A stretch of DNA of 39,670 nt, taken from assembly GCA_029259725.1 (NCBI GenBank), contig JAJDER010000028.1:1-39670 (forward strand). The letters run 5' to 3'. Both the position numbers and the translations under genes were made by a program. Of this stretch, positions 17,013-25,104 are shown in pieces. Under the pieces are notes generated by a model that saw nothing but the letters and a program-made list of their open reading frames with translations, did not search any database and was not told the DNA's origin. Origin of the DNA: Planctomycetota bacterium. Lineage in GTDB: Bacteria; Planctomycetota; B15-G4. Position 1 is the first letter of the stretch; the number at the start of each line of letters is the position of its first letter.

Positions 17013-18092
17013 GTGAGTGTCCTTGTCGGAGCCCTGTTCGGCGTGCTGCCCTCGGCGCTGCTGCTGGTGGGTGGCCTTGCCGCCGGCGCCGCGGCGCAGA
17101 CCGGCTCGGAGCAGCCCGGCGTGCTGTGGTCGGCGGGCCAACGCCGGCAGGCCGTCGAGGTGTTGCGGGAGGTCGTCGCCGACCACCCCGACGACCGGGC
17201 GCTGCGCCTGCGCCTCGCGGAGTGGGAGCTGGCCGTGCACGCCTACGCGGCCGCCGCCGTCACCGCCGCCCCGCTGGGCCGGGATGGCGACCACGTGAGG
17301 GGCCCGGCCCTGTACCTGCTCGCCGAGTATGAACAGGCCCTCGCGCTGCTCGACGTCGACGACCCGCTGCAGTGCCTCATGCGGCTCGATGCGCTCGAGG
17401 CCCTCGGCCGTGCCACCGAAGCCGAGGCCGCCGCGCTCGCCGCCGCCGCCGTCCTGGGCGCCGACCACCCCGAACTGCTGGTTCGCGCCGGCCAGCGCGG
17501 AGAGCAGCGGGGCGACCCCGAGGCCGCCATCGCCAGCTATCGCGCCGCGCTGCAGCAGGATCCCCTGGCCGCCGCCGCGCTCTTCCGCCTCGGGCGCGCC
17601 CTGATCCAGTCGGGCCGCCGCGAGGAGGGTCTCGAGGCGCTGGCCGAGCATCGCCGGCTGCTCCCGCTCCTCGACGACCTCGACTTCGCCCGGCGCTCGG
17701 TGGATCTCGAGCCGCTCCACGCCAGCAACCACGCTCGCGTCGGCGATGCCGAGCGCGCGCTCGGTCGCACTCTCCTCGCCGAAGCGGCCTACGTCCGCGC
17801 TCTCGACCTCGCTCAGCCGCACGAACAGGCCCCCATCACCCTGCGCGCCGCGCGCCATCTGGTGGAAGAACTCGATCGACTCGACGGCGCGCTCGCCCTC
17901 CTCGATCGCGCCTTCGAAGCCTCCCAGGATCCACGACTCGCCGTGCGCGCGGGCGACCTGCTGGCCGACGCGGGCCGGACGGCCGAGGCGGCCGAGCGTT
18001 TCCGAAGGGCTCAGGAACTGCGCCCCGGCGACGAGCAGATCGCGGCTCGGATCGCGGCTCTGGGCCTGTCCGGACCGGATCGCGACGCATGA
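17013..18092 (+). CDS. Secreted TPR-repeat protein
   Basis: A 359-residue protein from GTG 17013, which begins a clear signal peptide (SVLVGALFGVLPSALLLVGGLAAGAAAQ). A second GTG at 16992 is possible. The rest is TPR-type helix pairs: AGQRRQAVEVLREVVADHPDD, LALLD...LMRLDALEALGRATEAEA, GEQRGDPEAAIASYRAALQQDP, ALFRLGRALIQSGRREEG, and a final AGRTAEAAERFRRAQELRPGD. TPRs bind other proteins; the partner is unknown. The stop overlaps the start of the FG-GAP gene as ATGA (18089-18092), so the two are translationally coupled and probably act together outside the cytoplasm. No ribosome binding site is visible. Confidence 0.85.
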   Translation: MSVLVGALFGVLPSALLLVGGLAAGAAAQTGSEQPGVLWSAGQRRQAVEVLREVVADHPDDRALRLRLAEWELAVHAYAAAAVTAAPLGRDGDHVRGPALYLLAEYEQALALLDVDDPLQCLMRLDALEALGRATEAEAAALAAAAVLGADHPELLVRAGQRGEQRGDPEAAIASYRAALQQDPLAAAALFRLGRALIQSGRREEGLEALAEHRRLLPLLDDLDFARRSVDLEPLHASNHARVGDAERALGRTLLAEAAYVRALDLAQPHEQAPITLRAARHLVEELDRLDGALALLDRAFEASQDPRLAVRAGDLLADAGRTAEAAERFRRAQELRPGDEQIAARIAALGLSGPDRDA

Positions 18093-19954
18093 GCGGGCGC
18101 CCGTCGGCTGCCTGGGCGATCCCGGCGTTGGGCCTGGTGCTGGCCTGGGGCTGCGGGGAGACCGAGAGCGCCGAGCCGCCCCCGTCCGAGACCACCACGC
18201 CCGTCCCCGAGCCGTCGCCGTCGCCGTCGGTATCGGGCTCGCCGGGTCCGCGGTCACGCGACGGCGCGTGGTTCGTCGATGTCGCGGAGTCGTCCGGGCT
18301 GGTCTTCCTGCACGACGCCGGCCTGCTCCCCGAGAAACACCTGCCCGAGACCATGGGCGCGGGCGCGGCCCTGGCCGACGTGGACGGCGACGGGGATCTC
18401 GACGCATACCTGGTGCAGTCGGGCCCGATGCCCGTCCCAGGCGCCGCCCCCGACCGGCGCCCCGGCAACGCCCTGTTCCTCAACGACGGGCACGGAACCT
18501 ACACCGATGCCTCCCGGGCGAGCGGCGACGCGGCCCACGACGGCTACGGCATGGGCGTGGCCGCCGGGGACGTGGACGACGACGGCGACGTCGATCTCTT
18601 CGTCACCAACCTCGGACCCGACGTGCTGCTGCGCAATGACGGCGAGGCCCGCTTCACCGACACGACCGGCGACGCCGGTGTCGGTGACCCCCGCTGGACC
18701 GCCGGCGCGACCTTCCTGGACGCCGACATCGACGGCGACCTCGACCTGTACGTCACGGCCTACGTCGAGGTGGACCTGTCCGACCCGCTGTGGTGTGGCC
18801 GCCGCGAGCCGGGTTGGCGCAGCGCGTGCCACCCGGACGCCTACGCGGGCCTCCCCGATCGCTTCTACCGGAACCGCGGCGACGGCACCTTCGAGGACGC
18901 CACGACCGACGCCGGCCTCGCGACACCGGACGCACCGGGCAAGGGGCTCGGCGTGATCGCGACCGACATCGACGACGACGGCCTGCCCGATCTGTACGTC
19001 GCCAACGACAGCGTCGAGAACCGGCTCTGGGTCAACACCGGCGGCGCCTTCGTCGACGGGACGTTGCTCGCCGGCACGGGGGTCAACGGACGCGGCCTCA
19101 CCGAGGCCGGCATGGGCCTCGCCGCCGGCGACATCGACGGCGACCACGACAACGACCTGTTCGTCACGAACTTCGACGACGAGTCGAACACCCTCTATCG
19201 CAACGACGGCGAGGGGCTCTTCACCGACGCGACGGTCGCCGCGGGGCTCGAAGCACCGAGCCGGCTCCCGGTGGGATTCGGCACCGTGGCGGCCGACCTC
19301 GACAACGACGGGGACCTGGACCTGGCCGTGGCGAACGGGCACATCATCGACAACATCGAGCTCTACCACGACGGCAAGACCCACGCGCAACGGGGACAGC
19401 TGTTCCTCAACGACGGGGCCGGCCACTTCTCCGAGGACGTGGTCGCCGCGGGGGACCTGGGCGCCCCACCGACGGTGGGTCGGGGCCTGTATGCCGGCGA
19501 CGTCGATGCCGACGGCGACCTGGACCTGCTGCTGACCACCTGCGGCGGTCGCGCGCGCCTCCTGGTCAACACGCACGGGACGGACGCCGGTGCCAGCCTC
19601 GCGATCGAAGGCCTGCCGCCGGGCACACGGCTCCGTGCCACGACCCGAGACGGCCGGCGTCGGGATCTCACGGCCGGTCCGGCTCCCTCGTACTTCGGGG
19701 CCTCCGCACCCGGGATCCACCTGGGCCTGGGCCCCGGCGGCCGCCTGGCCGCACGCCAGCTGGAGCTCTCTCCGCCCGGCTCGACGACGTTCCTCCGACT
19801 CCGACTCCCAGCTCGCCCCGAGACGGCCTCCGAACGGATCCTGATTCACCTGCTCCCAGGAGGTCCGCAGCTGATCCGGAGCGAGCGCCTGGGTACCATC
19901 TCCGATTCGGCCACCGCGCCCTCCTCTTCCCCCCCGGCACGAGACGCCCGATGA
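18089..19954 (+). CDS. FG-GAP/ASPIC (CRTAC1-family) repeat protein
   Basis: A 621-residue exported protein. Residues 1-22 are a signal peptide ending in WGC, perhaps a lipobox (C22), followed by a Pro/Ser linker. Seven calcium-binding DxDxDG-type loops are spaced along a beta-propeller: DVDGDGDLDAY, DVDDDGDVDLF, DADIDGDLDLY, DIDDDGLPDLY, DIDGDHDNDLF, DLDNDGDLDLA and DVDADGDLDLL. The C-terminal ~90 residues (ASLAIEGLPPGTRLRATTR..., GIHLGLGPGG) fit the ASPIC/UnbV domain of the CRTAC1 family. These proteins are abundant in Planctomycetes and Acidobacteria; their binding partners are mostly unknown. It is joined by ATGA overlaps both to the TPR gene before it and the isomerase gene after it. Confidence 0.9.
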   Translation: MSGRPSAAWAIPALGLVLAWGCGETESAEPPPSETTTPVPEPSPSPSVSGSPGPRSRDGAWFVDVAESSGLVFLHDAGLLPEKHLPETMGAGAALADVDGDGDLDAYLVQSGPMPVPGAAPDRRPGNALFLNDGHGTYTDASRASGDAAHDGYGMGVAAGDVDDDGDVDLFVTNLGPDVLLRNDGEARFTDTTGDAGVGDPRWTAGATFLDADIDGDLDLYVTAYVEVDLSDPLWCGRREPGWRSACHPDAYAGLPDRFYRNRGDGTFEDATTDAGLATPDAPGKGLGVIATDIDDDGLPDLYVANDSVENRLWVNTGGAFVDGTLLAGTGVNGRGLTEAGMGLAAGDIDGDHDNDLFVTNFDDESNTLYRNDGEGLFTDATVAAGLEAPSRLPVGFGTVAADLDNDGDLDLAVANGHIIDNIELYHDGKTHAQRGQLFLNDGAGHFSEDVVAAGDLGAPPTVGRGLYAGDVDADGDLDLLLTTCGGRARLLVNTHGTDAGASLAIEGLPPGTRLRATTRDGRRRDLTAGPAPSYFGASAPGIHLGLGPGGRLAARQLELSPPGSTTFLRLRLPARPETASERILIHLLPGGPQLIRSERLGTISDSATAPSSSPPARDAR

Positions 19955-20919
19955 GCCTCGTCACCTCCGCCCTGCTGTCGCTCGCCACTCTGCTCGCCCT
20001 GGCGCCTTCGACGGCGGCGGCAACACCCGTCGCCACGCCGCCCGACGACGACCAGATCGTCGGGCGCGTCGGCGGTGTCGATCTGACGCGGTCGCAGTAC
20101 GCCGAGTGGCTGCTGGAACGTCTCGGTATCGACTACCTGGAGACCTGGATGCGTGAACACGCCGCGCTGCAACTGGCCGAGGCCGAAGGAGTGCCCCCGA
20201 CCGACGAGCAGATCGACGCCACCTGGGATTCCGAGCAGGCCCGCATCATCGCCAGTTTCCACAAGGGTGACCTGTCGGCGTTCCACAAGGACATCGAAGG
20301 TCGCGGCTACTCGATCGAGTCCTTCACGCGGCTGCGCAAGGCGCAGCTCCGGGCGGAGGTCGCCTTGGCCAACGTCGCCCTCGCCCGTCGCAGCGTCTCC
20401 GACGAGGAGGTCGCCGCCCGCTTCGACGCCATGTTCGGGGCGGAGCGCGAGGTCACGTCGGCCCAGGTGCTCTTCTTCAACATGTACAAGGACGTCGACC
20501 CGGGAACGCGCCCGGACCCTCGCACCCTGAAGGCGACCGCGAAGGCCCGCGCCGAGGAAGCCCTGGCGGCTTGGAGTTCAGGCGCCGACTTCACGCTGCT
20601 CCAGAAGGACTCGGACAAGCTCGGCTCGGAGTTCGTCTCCGACGGGTTCATCGACATCTACCGCAAGGACATGCTCGGCGTCGAAGTGGACCAGGCGCTG
20701 CGGCGCATCGATCGGCCCGGAGAGATCTCCCCCCCGATCGTGGTCTGGGACGGCTACGTGTTGATCCGACTGGTCGAGGTTCGCACGGTGGATCTCGACA
20801 CGGAGCGGGAAGGGATCCGTGCCGAGCTGATGGCCCTCCCGCCCAACAGCGCCGAACTCAGCGCGGTGCAGCGCGATGCCGACGAGCGGGCCGAGCTGGA
20901 GCTGCTGCTGCTGCACTGA
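19951..20919 (+). CDS. Periplasmic parvulin-type peptidyl-prolyl isomerase (SurA/PrsA-like)
   Basis: A 322-residue protein with a signal peptide (residues 1-24, ending STAAA). A helical SurA_N-like part (about 35-165: VGGVDLTRSQYAEWLLERLG, EAEGVPPTDEQIDATW, RLRKAQLRAEVALANVAL) is followed by a parvulin domain: REVTSAQVLFF, ARAEEALAAWSSGADFTLL, FVSDGFIDIYRKDMLG, LRRIDRPGEISPPIVVWDGYVLIRL. Such proteins help outer-membrane or secreted proteins fold. The start ATG overlaps the FG-GAP gene's stop as ATGA, so I infer it helps fold the neighbouring exported proteins. It converges with the HEAT-repeat gene, 34 bases apart. Confidence 0.82.
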   Translation: MSLVTSALLSLATLLALAPSTAAATPVATPPDDDQIVGRVGGVDLTRSQYAEWLLERLGIDYLETWMREHAALQLAEAEGVPPTDEQIDATWDSEQARIIASFHKGDLSAFHKDIEGRGYSIESFTRLRKAQLRAEVALANVALARRSVSDEEVAARFDAMFGAEREVTSAQVLFFNMYKDVDPGTRPDPRTLKATAKARAEEALAAWSSGADFTLLQKDSDKLGSEFVSDGFIDIYRKDMLGVEVDQALRRIDRPGEISPPIVVWDGYVLIRLVEVRTVDLDTEREGIRAELMALPPNSAELSAVQRDADERAELELLLLH

Positions 20920-20953
20920 TCGCGCGCCGGGTCTCGCGTGGACCGGTGATCCG

Positions 20954-21976
20954 TCAGCGATCGTCCATCCACTTGCGCCAGGCGGCCACCGCCTTGGTGC
21001 GATCGCCCTGGCTGGCGCGCGGGTCGTAGCCCGGGTCGTAGCCGGTGAGGCGCACGAGCGTCTCGGCAGCCGTCTTGCGGATCTGCGCGCTCGGGCTCTC
21101 GAGGACGGTGAACAGCTCCGGGACCGCCTCCACGGCACCGAACTCGCCGAGCACTTCCATGGCCAGGATGCGCACGAACGGATCCTCGTCCTGCAGCATC
21201 GGGATCAGGTCGGCGGTGAACTCCTTGTTGCGCCCCTCGAGGATCTGCGAGACGGCATCGAAGCGCTGCCCGGGATCGTCGTCGAGCAACTGACGACGCA
21301 GGCCGGCCTGGGCCGAGGTGGGTCCTGCCTCTGCGCTGGTCGCCGCGACCTCGCCGGTCGCCGCACCGTGCTGCCCCGCGATCAGACCCATGGCCACGGT
21401 CTGCTCCAGTCGAGCCACCATGTCTCCCAGGGTGTCGACGCGGCCGTTGACCAGGTCCATCCGGTTCCCGACCAGGTTCATCTTCTCGATCAACTCCCCG
21501 GTCTCGGCCTGACTGCGCAGCAGCCGGTCGATCTCCGAGCGGAGCTGATCCATGCTGCGCGAGAGGTCGGCCTCGGCGGCGCGCACCTGATCCAGGTCGC
21601 CGCGATAGAAATCGACGCGACGTTCGAGCTCACTGCCGTCGCGGCGCAGGTCGGTGACGTCCTGCTCGAGGGCTCCGAAGCGGGCGTCGGCGTCCTTCTG
21701 CTGCAGATCGCCCCGGGTCTCGGTGTAGCTGAAGTCCCCGGCCGCGAGGGGGCGCAGGTCGCGATACGCGGTCCAGGCCACCAGCATCAACAGCAGCACG
21801 ATCAGCAGCGGATGAGTGCGTGTCTTCACCACCGTCTGGGTCGGCCCGCCGGCCGTGCCTCCCGGGGGGATGCACGTGCGGCAGAACAGCTTGCCCTTGA
21901 TGGTGGTGACCTGGCCGGCCTGGATGTCAGCCAGGGGGATGCTCTCGTTGCAGCCGTCGCAGAAGTAGATCTTCAT
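20954..21976 (-). CDS. Membrane-anchored zinc-ribbon / coiled-coil / HEAT-repeat protein
   Basis: A 340-residue protein of unknown function. Its order: a cytoplasmic Cys4 zinc ribbon (C6, C9, C32, C35 in YFCDGCNES and KLFCRTCIPP), a transmembrane helix (55-71, HPLLIVLLLMLVAWTAY), a long heptad-like coiled coil (~85-185) with many Glu/Arg/Leu, an Ala/Thr linker, and HEAT-like repeats (~240-320: PMLQDEDPFVRILAMEVLGEFGA, FTVLESPSAQIRKTAAETLVRL). The HEAT part would be on the far side of the membrane from the zinc ribbon. The start at 21976 places the zinc ribbon at the N-terminus. In the leader, a 5-codon frame ATG...TGA (from 21989) sits just before the start. The gene is divergent from the small TPR gene at 22151. 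Confidence 0.78.
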   Translation of the reverse strand: MKIYFCDGCNESIPLADIQAGQVTTIKGKLFCRTCIPPGGTAGGPTQTVVKTRTHPLLIVLLLMLVAWTAYRDLRPLAAGDFSYTETRGDLQQKDADARFGALEQDVTDLRRDGSELERRVDFYRGDLDQVRAAEADLSRSMDQLRSEIDRLLRSQAETGELIEKMNLVGNRMDLVNGRVDTLGDMVARLEQTVAMGLIAGQHGAATGEVAATSAEAGPTSAQAGLRRQLLDDDPGQRFDAVSQILEGRNKEFTADLIPMLQDEDPFVRILAMEVLGEFGAVEAVPELFTVLESPSAQIRKTAAETLVRLTGYDPGYDPRASQGDRTKAVAAWRKWMDDR

Positions 21977-22009
21977 GGCGCTCGTCTCATGGCGCTCGGG
22001 GCCCCCTCC

Positions 22010-22039
22010 TTGCGGGTTTGACCCGTACGGTCCTAGAAT
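22010..22039 (+). promoter_or_regulatory. Possible promoter for the small TPR gene
   Basis: TAGAAT (22034-22039, 5 of 6 for the -10 box) with TTGCGG (22010-22015) 18 bases upstream. It lies in the gap between the divergent zinc-ribbon/HEAT gene and the small TPR gene. A perfect hairpin CGGAAT-TCGAC-ATTCCG (22054-22070) would be in the first 25 bases of the transcript. Confidence 0.45.
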
Positions 22040-22150
22040 GCCCTGATCGGTCTCGGAATTCGACATTCCGGACGCTCCGCCATGCGATTCAAGGACCCAC
22101 GCCGCGGGTCCCCGCCTCCGGCGAGAATCGGCCCTCGACGTAACGGACCC

Positions 22151-22645
22151 ATGTCTTCCTTACCCGAAAAATCGCCGGAAGACCCGCAACAGTCCCCTAC
22201 CGCACCTCGGGCTCCGACCGCAGCCATGCACGCGGCGCGCCTGCGACGCCGCATGGGGACGGCCTCGCTTGCGTTCGATACCGGGATCCTGGAGAGGCTC
22301 GTCGACCGGGATCCCGACAACCTCGACAACCTGGCCGCCCTGGGCGAGGCCTACACGCGCCTGCGCCGCTACCGCCAGGGCCTGGCCGTGGACCATCGCC
22401 TGGTGGCGGCCCGGCCGGACGAACCGGTGTACCGCTACAACCTCGCCTGCTCGTTGGCCCTGACGCGGGACCTCGACGGCGCGTGTCAAGCGCTGCTCAC
22501 CGCCATCGGGCTCGGCTACCGCGACTTCGAACACCTCGCGAAGGACGCCGACCTGCGCCACCTTCGGGCGGACCACCGCTTCGGGATCATCGAGGACCGG
22601 ATCCAGGCGATCCGCCGGATCGAGGGCGGGTCCTCCCCGGAGTGA
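22151..22645 (+). CDS. Small TPR-repeat protein
   Basis: A 164-residue cytoplasmic protein from ATG 22151. After a Pro/Ser-rich start it has TPR helices (LERLVDRDPDNLDNLAALGEAY, RLRRYRQGLAVDHRLVAARPD, VYRYNLACSLALTRDLDGA) and ends with the pattern 'L..AI..GY.DF..L..D.DL..LR.D.RF..I', a TPR terminal unit common in bacterial TPR proteins. The frame opens earlier, at ATG 22082, but that extension (Pro/Arg/Gly-rich) looks like leader sequence. There is no clear ribosome binding site at either start. Role unknown. It is divergent from the membrane zinc-ribbon protein and converges with the second zinc-ribbon gene. Confidence 0.72.
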   Translation: MSSLPEKSPEDPQQSPTAPRAPTAAMHAARLRRRMGTASLAFDTGILERLVDRDPDNLDNLAALGEAYTRLRRYRQGLAVDHRLVAARPDEPVYRYNLACSLALTRDLDGACQALLTAIGLGYRDFEHLAKDADLRHLRADHRFGIIEDRIQAIRRIEGGSSPE

Positions 22646-22658
22646 CGCGCGGACGGGC

Positions 22659-23057
22659 TCAGGTGGACGGCGCGAAGGCGTAGGCCAGCAGCAACGCCGC
22701 CGCGGCGATCACCGGGGCGGCGATCACCAGGACCACGGCCGCGGTCTCGATCCGGTCGGGTGGCACGTCGAGGCTGGAGCTGTCCACCGGTGGCGGCAGC
22801 CGGGGCTCGCTCTGGGCCGAGCCGCAACGCGGGCAGAAGTGCCCTGACGGCGCCAGCGCGGCCGAGCACGCCACACAGCGCGCCGTCGGCGGTGGGTCCG
22901 CGGCGAGCGCGGCGACGGCCGCGTCGTGGTGACCGCACGCCGGGCAGGTCACCTGGACGAACGGCACCGCCTCGCCGCAGGCCAGGCAGAAGCGGATGCG
23001 CTCGTCGGCGGGGTCGGCGTCGGGATCGACCGGAGGGGTGTCGTTCGGGTCGCTCAT
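22659..23057 (-). CDS. Double zinc-ribbon protein with C-terminal membrane anchor
   Basis: A 132-residue protein. Two Cys4 zinc ribbons are visible: C24/C27 with C38/C41 (FCLACG, TCPACG) and C61/C64 with C75/C78 (CVACS, FCPRCG). A Pro/Ser linker leads to one transmembrane helix (about 105-128, AAVVLVIAAPVIAAAALLLAYA). I infer a tail-anchored cytoplasmic zinc-ribbon domain; the partner is unknown. The start is 3 bases after the mnmA stop, so the two are surely one transcript and possibly coupled. Confidence 0.8.
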   Translation of the reverse strand: MSDPNDTPPVDPDADPADERIRFCLACGEAVPFVQVTCPACGHHDAAVAALAADPPPTARCVACSAALAPSGHFCPRCGSAQSEPRLPPPVDSSSLDVPPDRIETAAVVLVIAAPVIAAAALLLAYAFAPST

Positions 23058-23060
23058 CGA

Positions 23061-24152
23061 TCAGAGGGTATCCACCGGAGCCGCGACGGACACATCGGCG
23101 GCCAGCCGTCCCGACCCGAGCACCAGTTCGCCGCGGTAGAAGACCGCGTACTGGCCGGGGGTGACGTCCTCGCTGGGTCGGGAGAAACGCACCTCGACGG
23201 CGTCGCCCCCCACGGCACCTTGCTCCAGCGCGACCAACCGGGCGAGTTCGGGTGTGTGGTGGTGGCGCAGCTGCACCGCCACGTCGCCCCACTCGGCCGC
23301 GCCATGCCAGACCACGCCCTCCACCCGACAGCGCTCGCGCCGCAGGGCCTCGCGCGGACCCAGGGTCACACGGCCGGTCACGGGATCGATGGCGGTCACG
23401 TAGCTCGGGCGCCCCAGCGCCACGCCCAGACCGCGCCGCTGCCCCACGGTGAAGCCGGCCACTCCCGTATGCTCGCCGAGGCGGCGCCCGGTCTCATCGA
23501 CGAGGTCCCCCGCGGGGCCGAGGTCACCCCGACGCGCGCGCACGACCTCGCGGTAGTCGCCGTCCGGCACGAAGCAGATGTCGGCCGAGTCCTTCTTGGC
23601 CGCGACACCCAGGCCGAGCCGGCCGGCCTCGGACCGCACCTGGGACTTGGTCATCGCACCCAGCGGAAAGCGCGCTCGACGCCGCTGATCGGCGGTCAGC
23701 CCGGCGAGCAGGTAGCTCTGGTCCTTGTCCCGGTCCGCGGCCCGGAGCAGTCTCCCCGCTTCGAGCCGCGCGTAATGTCCGGTGGCAACGCCGTCACACC
23801 CCAGGGAGCCGGCCAGGTCGAGCAGCTCCCCGAACTTCAGGTCGTCGTTGCAGACGACGCACGGGTTCGGCGTGCGGCCCGCGGCGTAGTCCGCCGCGAA
23901 GCCGTCCATCAGGCGTTCGAAGGAGGGCTTGAGGTCGTGGGCATAGAAGGGGATCCCGAGCCGGTCCGCCACCGCGCGTGCATCGCGCGCGTCGGACAGC
24001 GAGCAGCAGGAGCGCGAGCGGGCGGCCGCTCCGGCCGACACGCCATTGCGCATGAACACCCCCACGAGGTCCTCGCCGGCCTCGGCCAGCAGGGCCGCGG
24101 TCACAGAGGAGTCCACGCCGCCACTCATCGCCACCAGGGTGCGTCCCGACAT
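23061..24152 (-). CDS. mnmA: tRNA-specific 2-thiouridylase MnmA
   Basis: MnmA adds sulfur to C2 of wobble U34 in tRNA for Lys, Glu and Gln. The start at 24152 (MSGRTLVAMSGGVDSS) gives 363 residues, normal for the family. The PP-loop SGGVDSS is at 10-16. The catalytic Cys pair is C101 (PNPCVVCND) and C193 (DSADICFVP), matching C102 and C199 of E. coli. The extra C98 is seen in other MnmA proteins. Other marks: GHYARL, KDQSYLLAGL, FTVGQRRGLGVA, and a C-terminal beta domain with PGQYAVFY. The frame is open for 65 codons upstream, but those are Arg/Gly-rich and not conserved. The neighbouring gene downstream is a membrane zinc-ribbon protein. Confidence 0.96.
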   Translation of the reverse strand: MSGRTLVAMSGGVDSSVTAALLAEAGEDLVGVFMRNGVSAGAAARSRSCCSLSDARDARAVADRLGIPFYAHDLKPSFERLMDGFAADYAAGRTPNPCVVCNDDLKFGELLDLAGSLGCDGVATGHYARLEAGRLLRAADRDKDQSYLLAGLTADQRRRARFPLGAMTKSQVRSEAGRLGLGVAAKKDSADICFVPDGDYREVVRARRGDLGPAGDLVDETGRRLGEHTGVAGFTVGQRRGLGVALGRPSYVTAIDPVTGRVTLGPREALRRERCRVEGVVWHGAAEWGDVAVQLRHHHTPELARLVALEQGAVGGDAVEVRFSRPSEDVTPGQYAVFYRGELVLGSGRLAADVSVAAPVDTL

Positions 24153-24349
24153 GGCGTCATGGTAGCGACCCGGCCTGACCCGGCCACAGGCCCCCTCACG
24201 CCTCGGCACGGGCCCGGCCCGGCCCCGTGTGTCCCGCCGTCGCCACGGCGCCGTCGCTGGCCCGGCGGGCCGCCGCCGTTCTATGATCCGGGCTTGCCCC
24301 GGCCGCTCCGGTCGCCCCTGCCCGCTTCCCGTGGATCCACCCCGCACCG

Positions 24350-24709
24350 ATGTCCCTTCCCCCCTTGATCGGCCTCCTCGCCCTGCTCCAGGACGGTGCC
24401 GCCGGCACCGCCCCCGAGGGCGGCCTGATGCAGATGCTCCCGCTGTTCGCGGGCATGTTCCTGATCCTCTGGTTCGTCGTGATCCGCCCCGAACGCAAGG
24501 AACGCAAGCGGCGCGAGGGCATGATCAACGAGCTGCGCAAGAACGACCGCGTGCTGCTCACCGGCGGCCTGTTCGCCACCGTCGCCGCCGTGGGTGAGAC
24601 CGAACTCACGATCAAGTTCGACGACGGGCCGACGCGTGTGAAGGTCGTGCGCTCCGCCATCGCGTCGGTGCTCGACAAGAACGGCGACGGCGCCGACGGG
24701 AAGAGCTGA
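24350..24709 (+). CDS. yajC: Preprotein translocase accessory subunit YajC
   Basis: YajC is a small membrane protein bound to SecDF next to the SecYEG channel. The 119-residue protein has one transmembrane helix (MLPLFAGMFLILWFVVI) followed at once by the family motif RPERKERKRREGMINELRKNDRV, then LTGGLFATVA and VKVVRSAIASVL. secD and secF, which often follow, are absent here; yraN begins 2 bases after the stop. Upstream (24153-24349) lies a gap divergent from mnmA: it contains a TATGAT (24282-24287) that could be a -10 box, without a matching -35. Confidence 0.92.
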   Translation: MSLPPLIGLLALLQDGAAGTAPEGGLMQMLPLFAGMFLILWFVVIRPERKERKRREGMINELRKNDRVLLTGGLFATVAAVGETELTIKFDDGPTRVKVVRSAIASVLDKNGDGADGKS

Positions 24710-24711
24710 TC

Positions 24712-25104
24712 GTGGGCGAGGGCTCGGTGCTCCGTGGTCGCGCCGCGGAGGACGCCGCCGCCGAGGCGCTGCGCGCCGCGGGCTTCACGGTCATCGAGAC
24801 CAACGCCCGCTTCGTCGGCTCCGAGCTCGACATCATCGCCCGCGACCCCGACGGCCTCGTGTTCGTCGAGGTGCGGGCGCGCGGGCCCGGCGACGTCGAG
24901 CCCTCGGCGACGCTCGGCTCCACCAAGTTGCGCCACCTGCTGAAGGGCGCGCGACTCTGGCTGTCGCGCCGGGCCGGAGCCGAGACTCCGTGGCGTTTCG
25001 TCGTGGTCGGCGTCGACCTCGACGAGGCCGGACGCCCCGTCGCCACGACCATCATCGAGGACCCCTTCGTCCACCTGCCGGAGTTCCACCATGGCGACCC
25101 GTGA
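24712..25104 (+). CDS. YraN family (UPF0102) endonuclease-like protein
   Basis: A 130-residue protein starting with GTG. It matches the UPF0102/YraN family: LRGRAAEDAAAEALRAAGFTVIETNARF, then GSELDIIARDPDGLVFVEVRAR, then STKLRHLLKGARLWL. This is a restriction-endonuclease-like fold with the E/D-x(n)-ExK/R core (here D of ELDII, and EVR); most relatives have GEIDLI, so 'SELDII' is a conservative variant. Its biochemical role is not well established in the family. It lies between yajC (2-base gap) and the aminopeptidase (14-base overlap), so all three are probably one transcript. Confidence 0.88.
   Translation: MGEGSVLRGRAAEDAAAEALRAAGFTVIETNARFVGSELDIIARDPDGLVFVEVRARGPGDVEPSATLGSTKLRHLLKGARLWLSRRAGAETPWRFVVVGVDLDEAGRPVATTIIEDPFVHLPEFHHGDP

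Noticed and set aside
24282..24287. TATGAT as a promoter for yajC
   Set aside because: There is no -35-like hexamer at 16-18 bases upstream; a -10 box alone is not enough.
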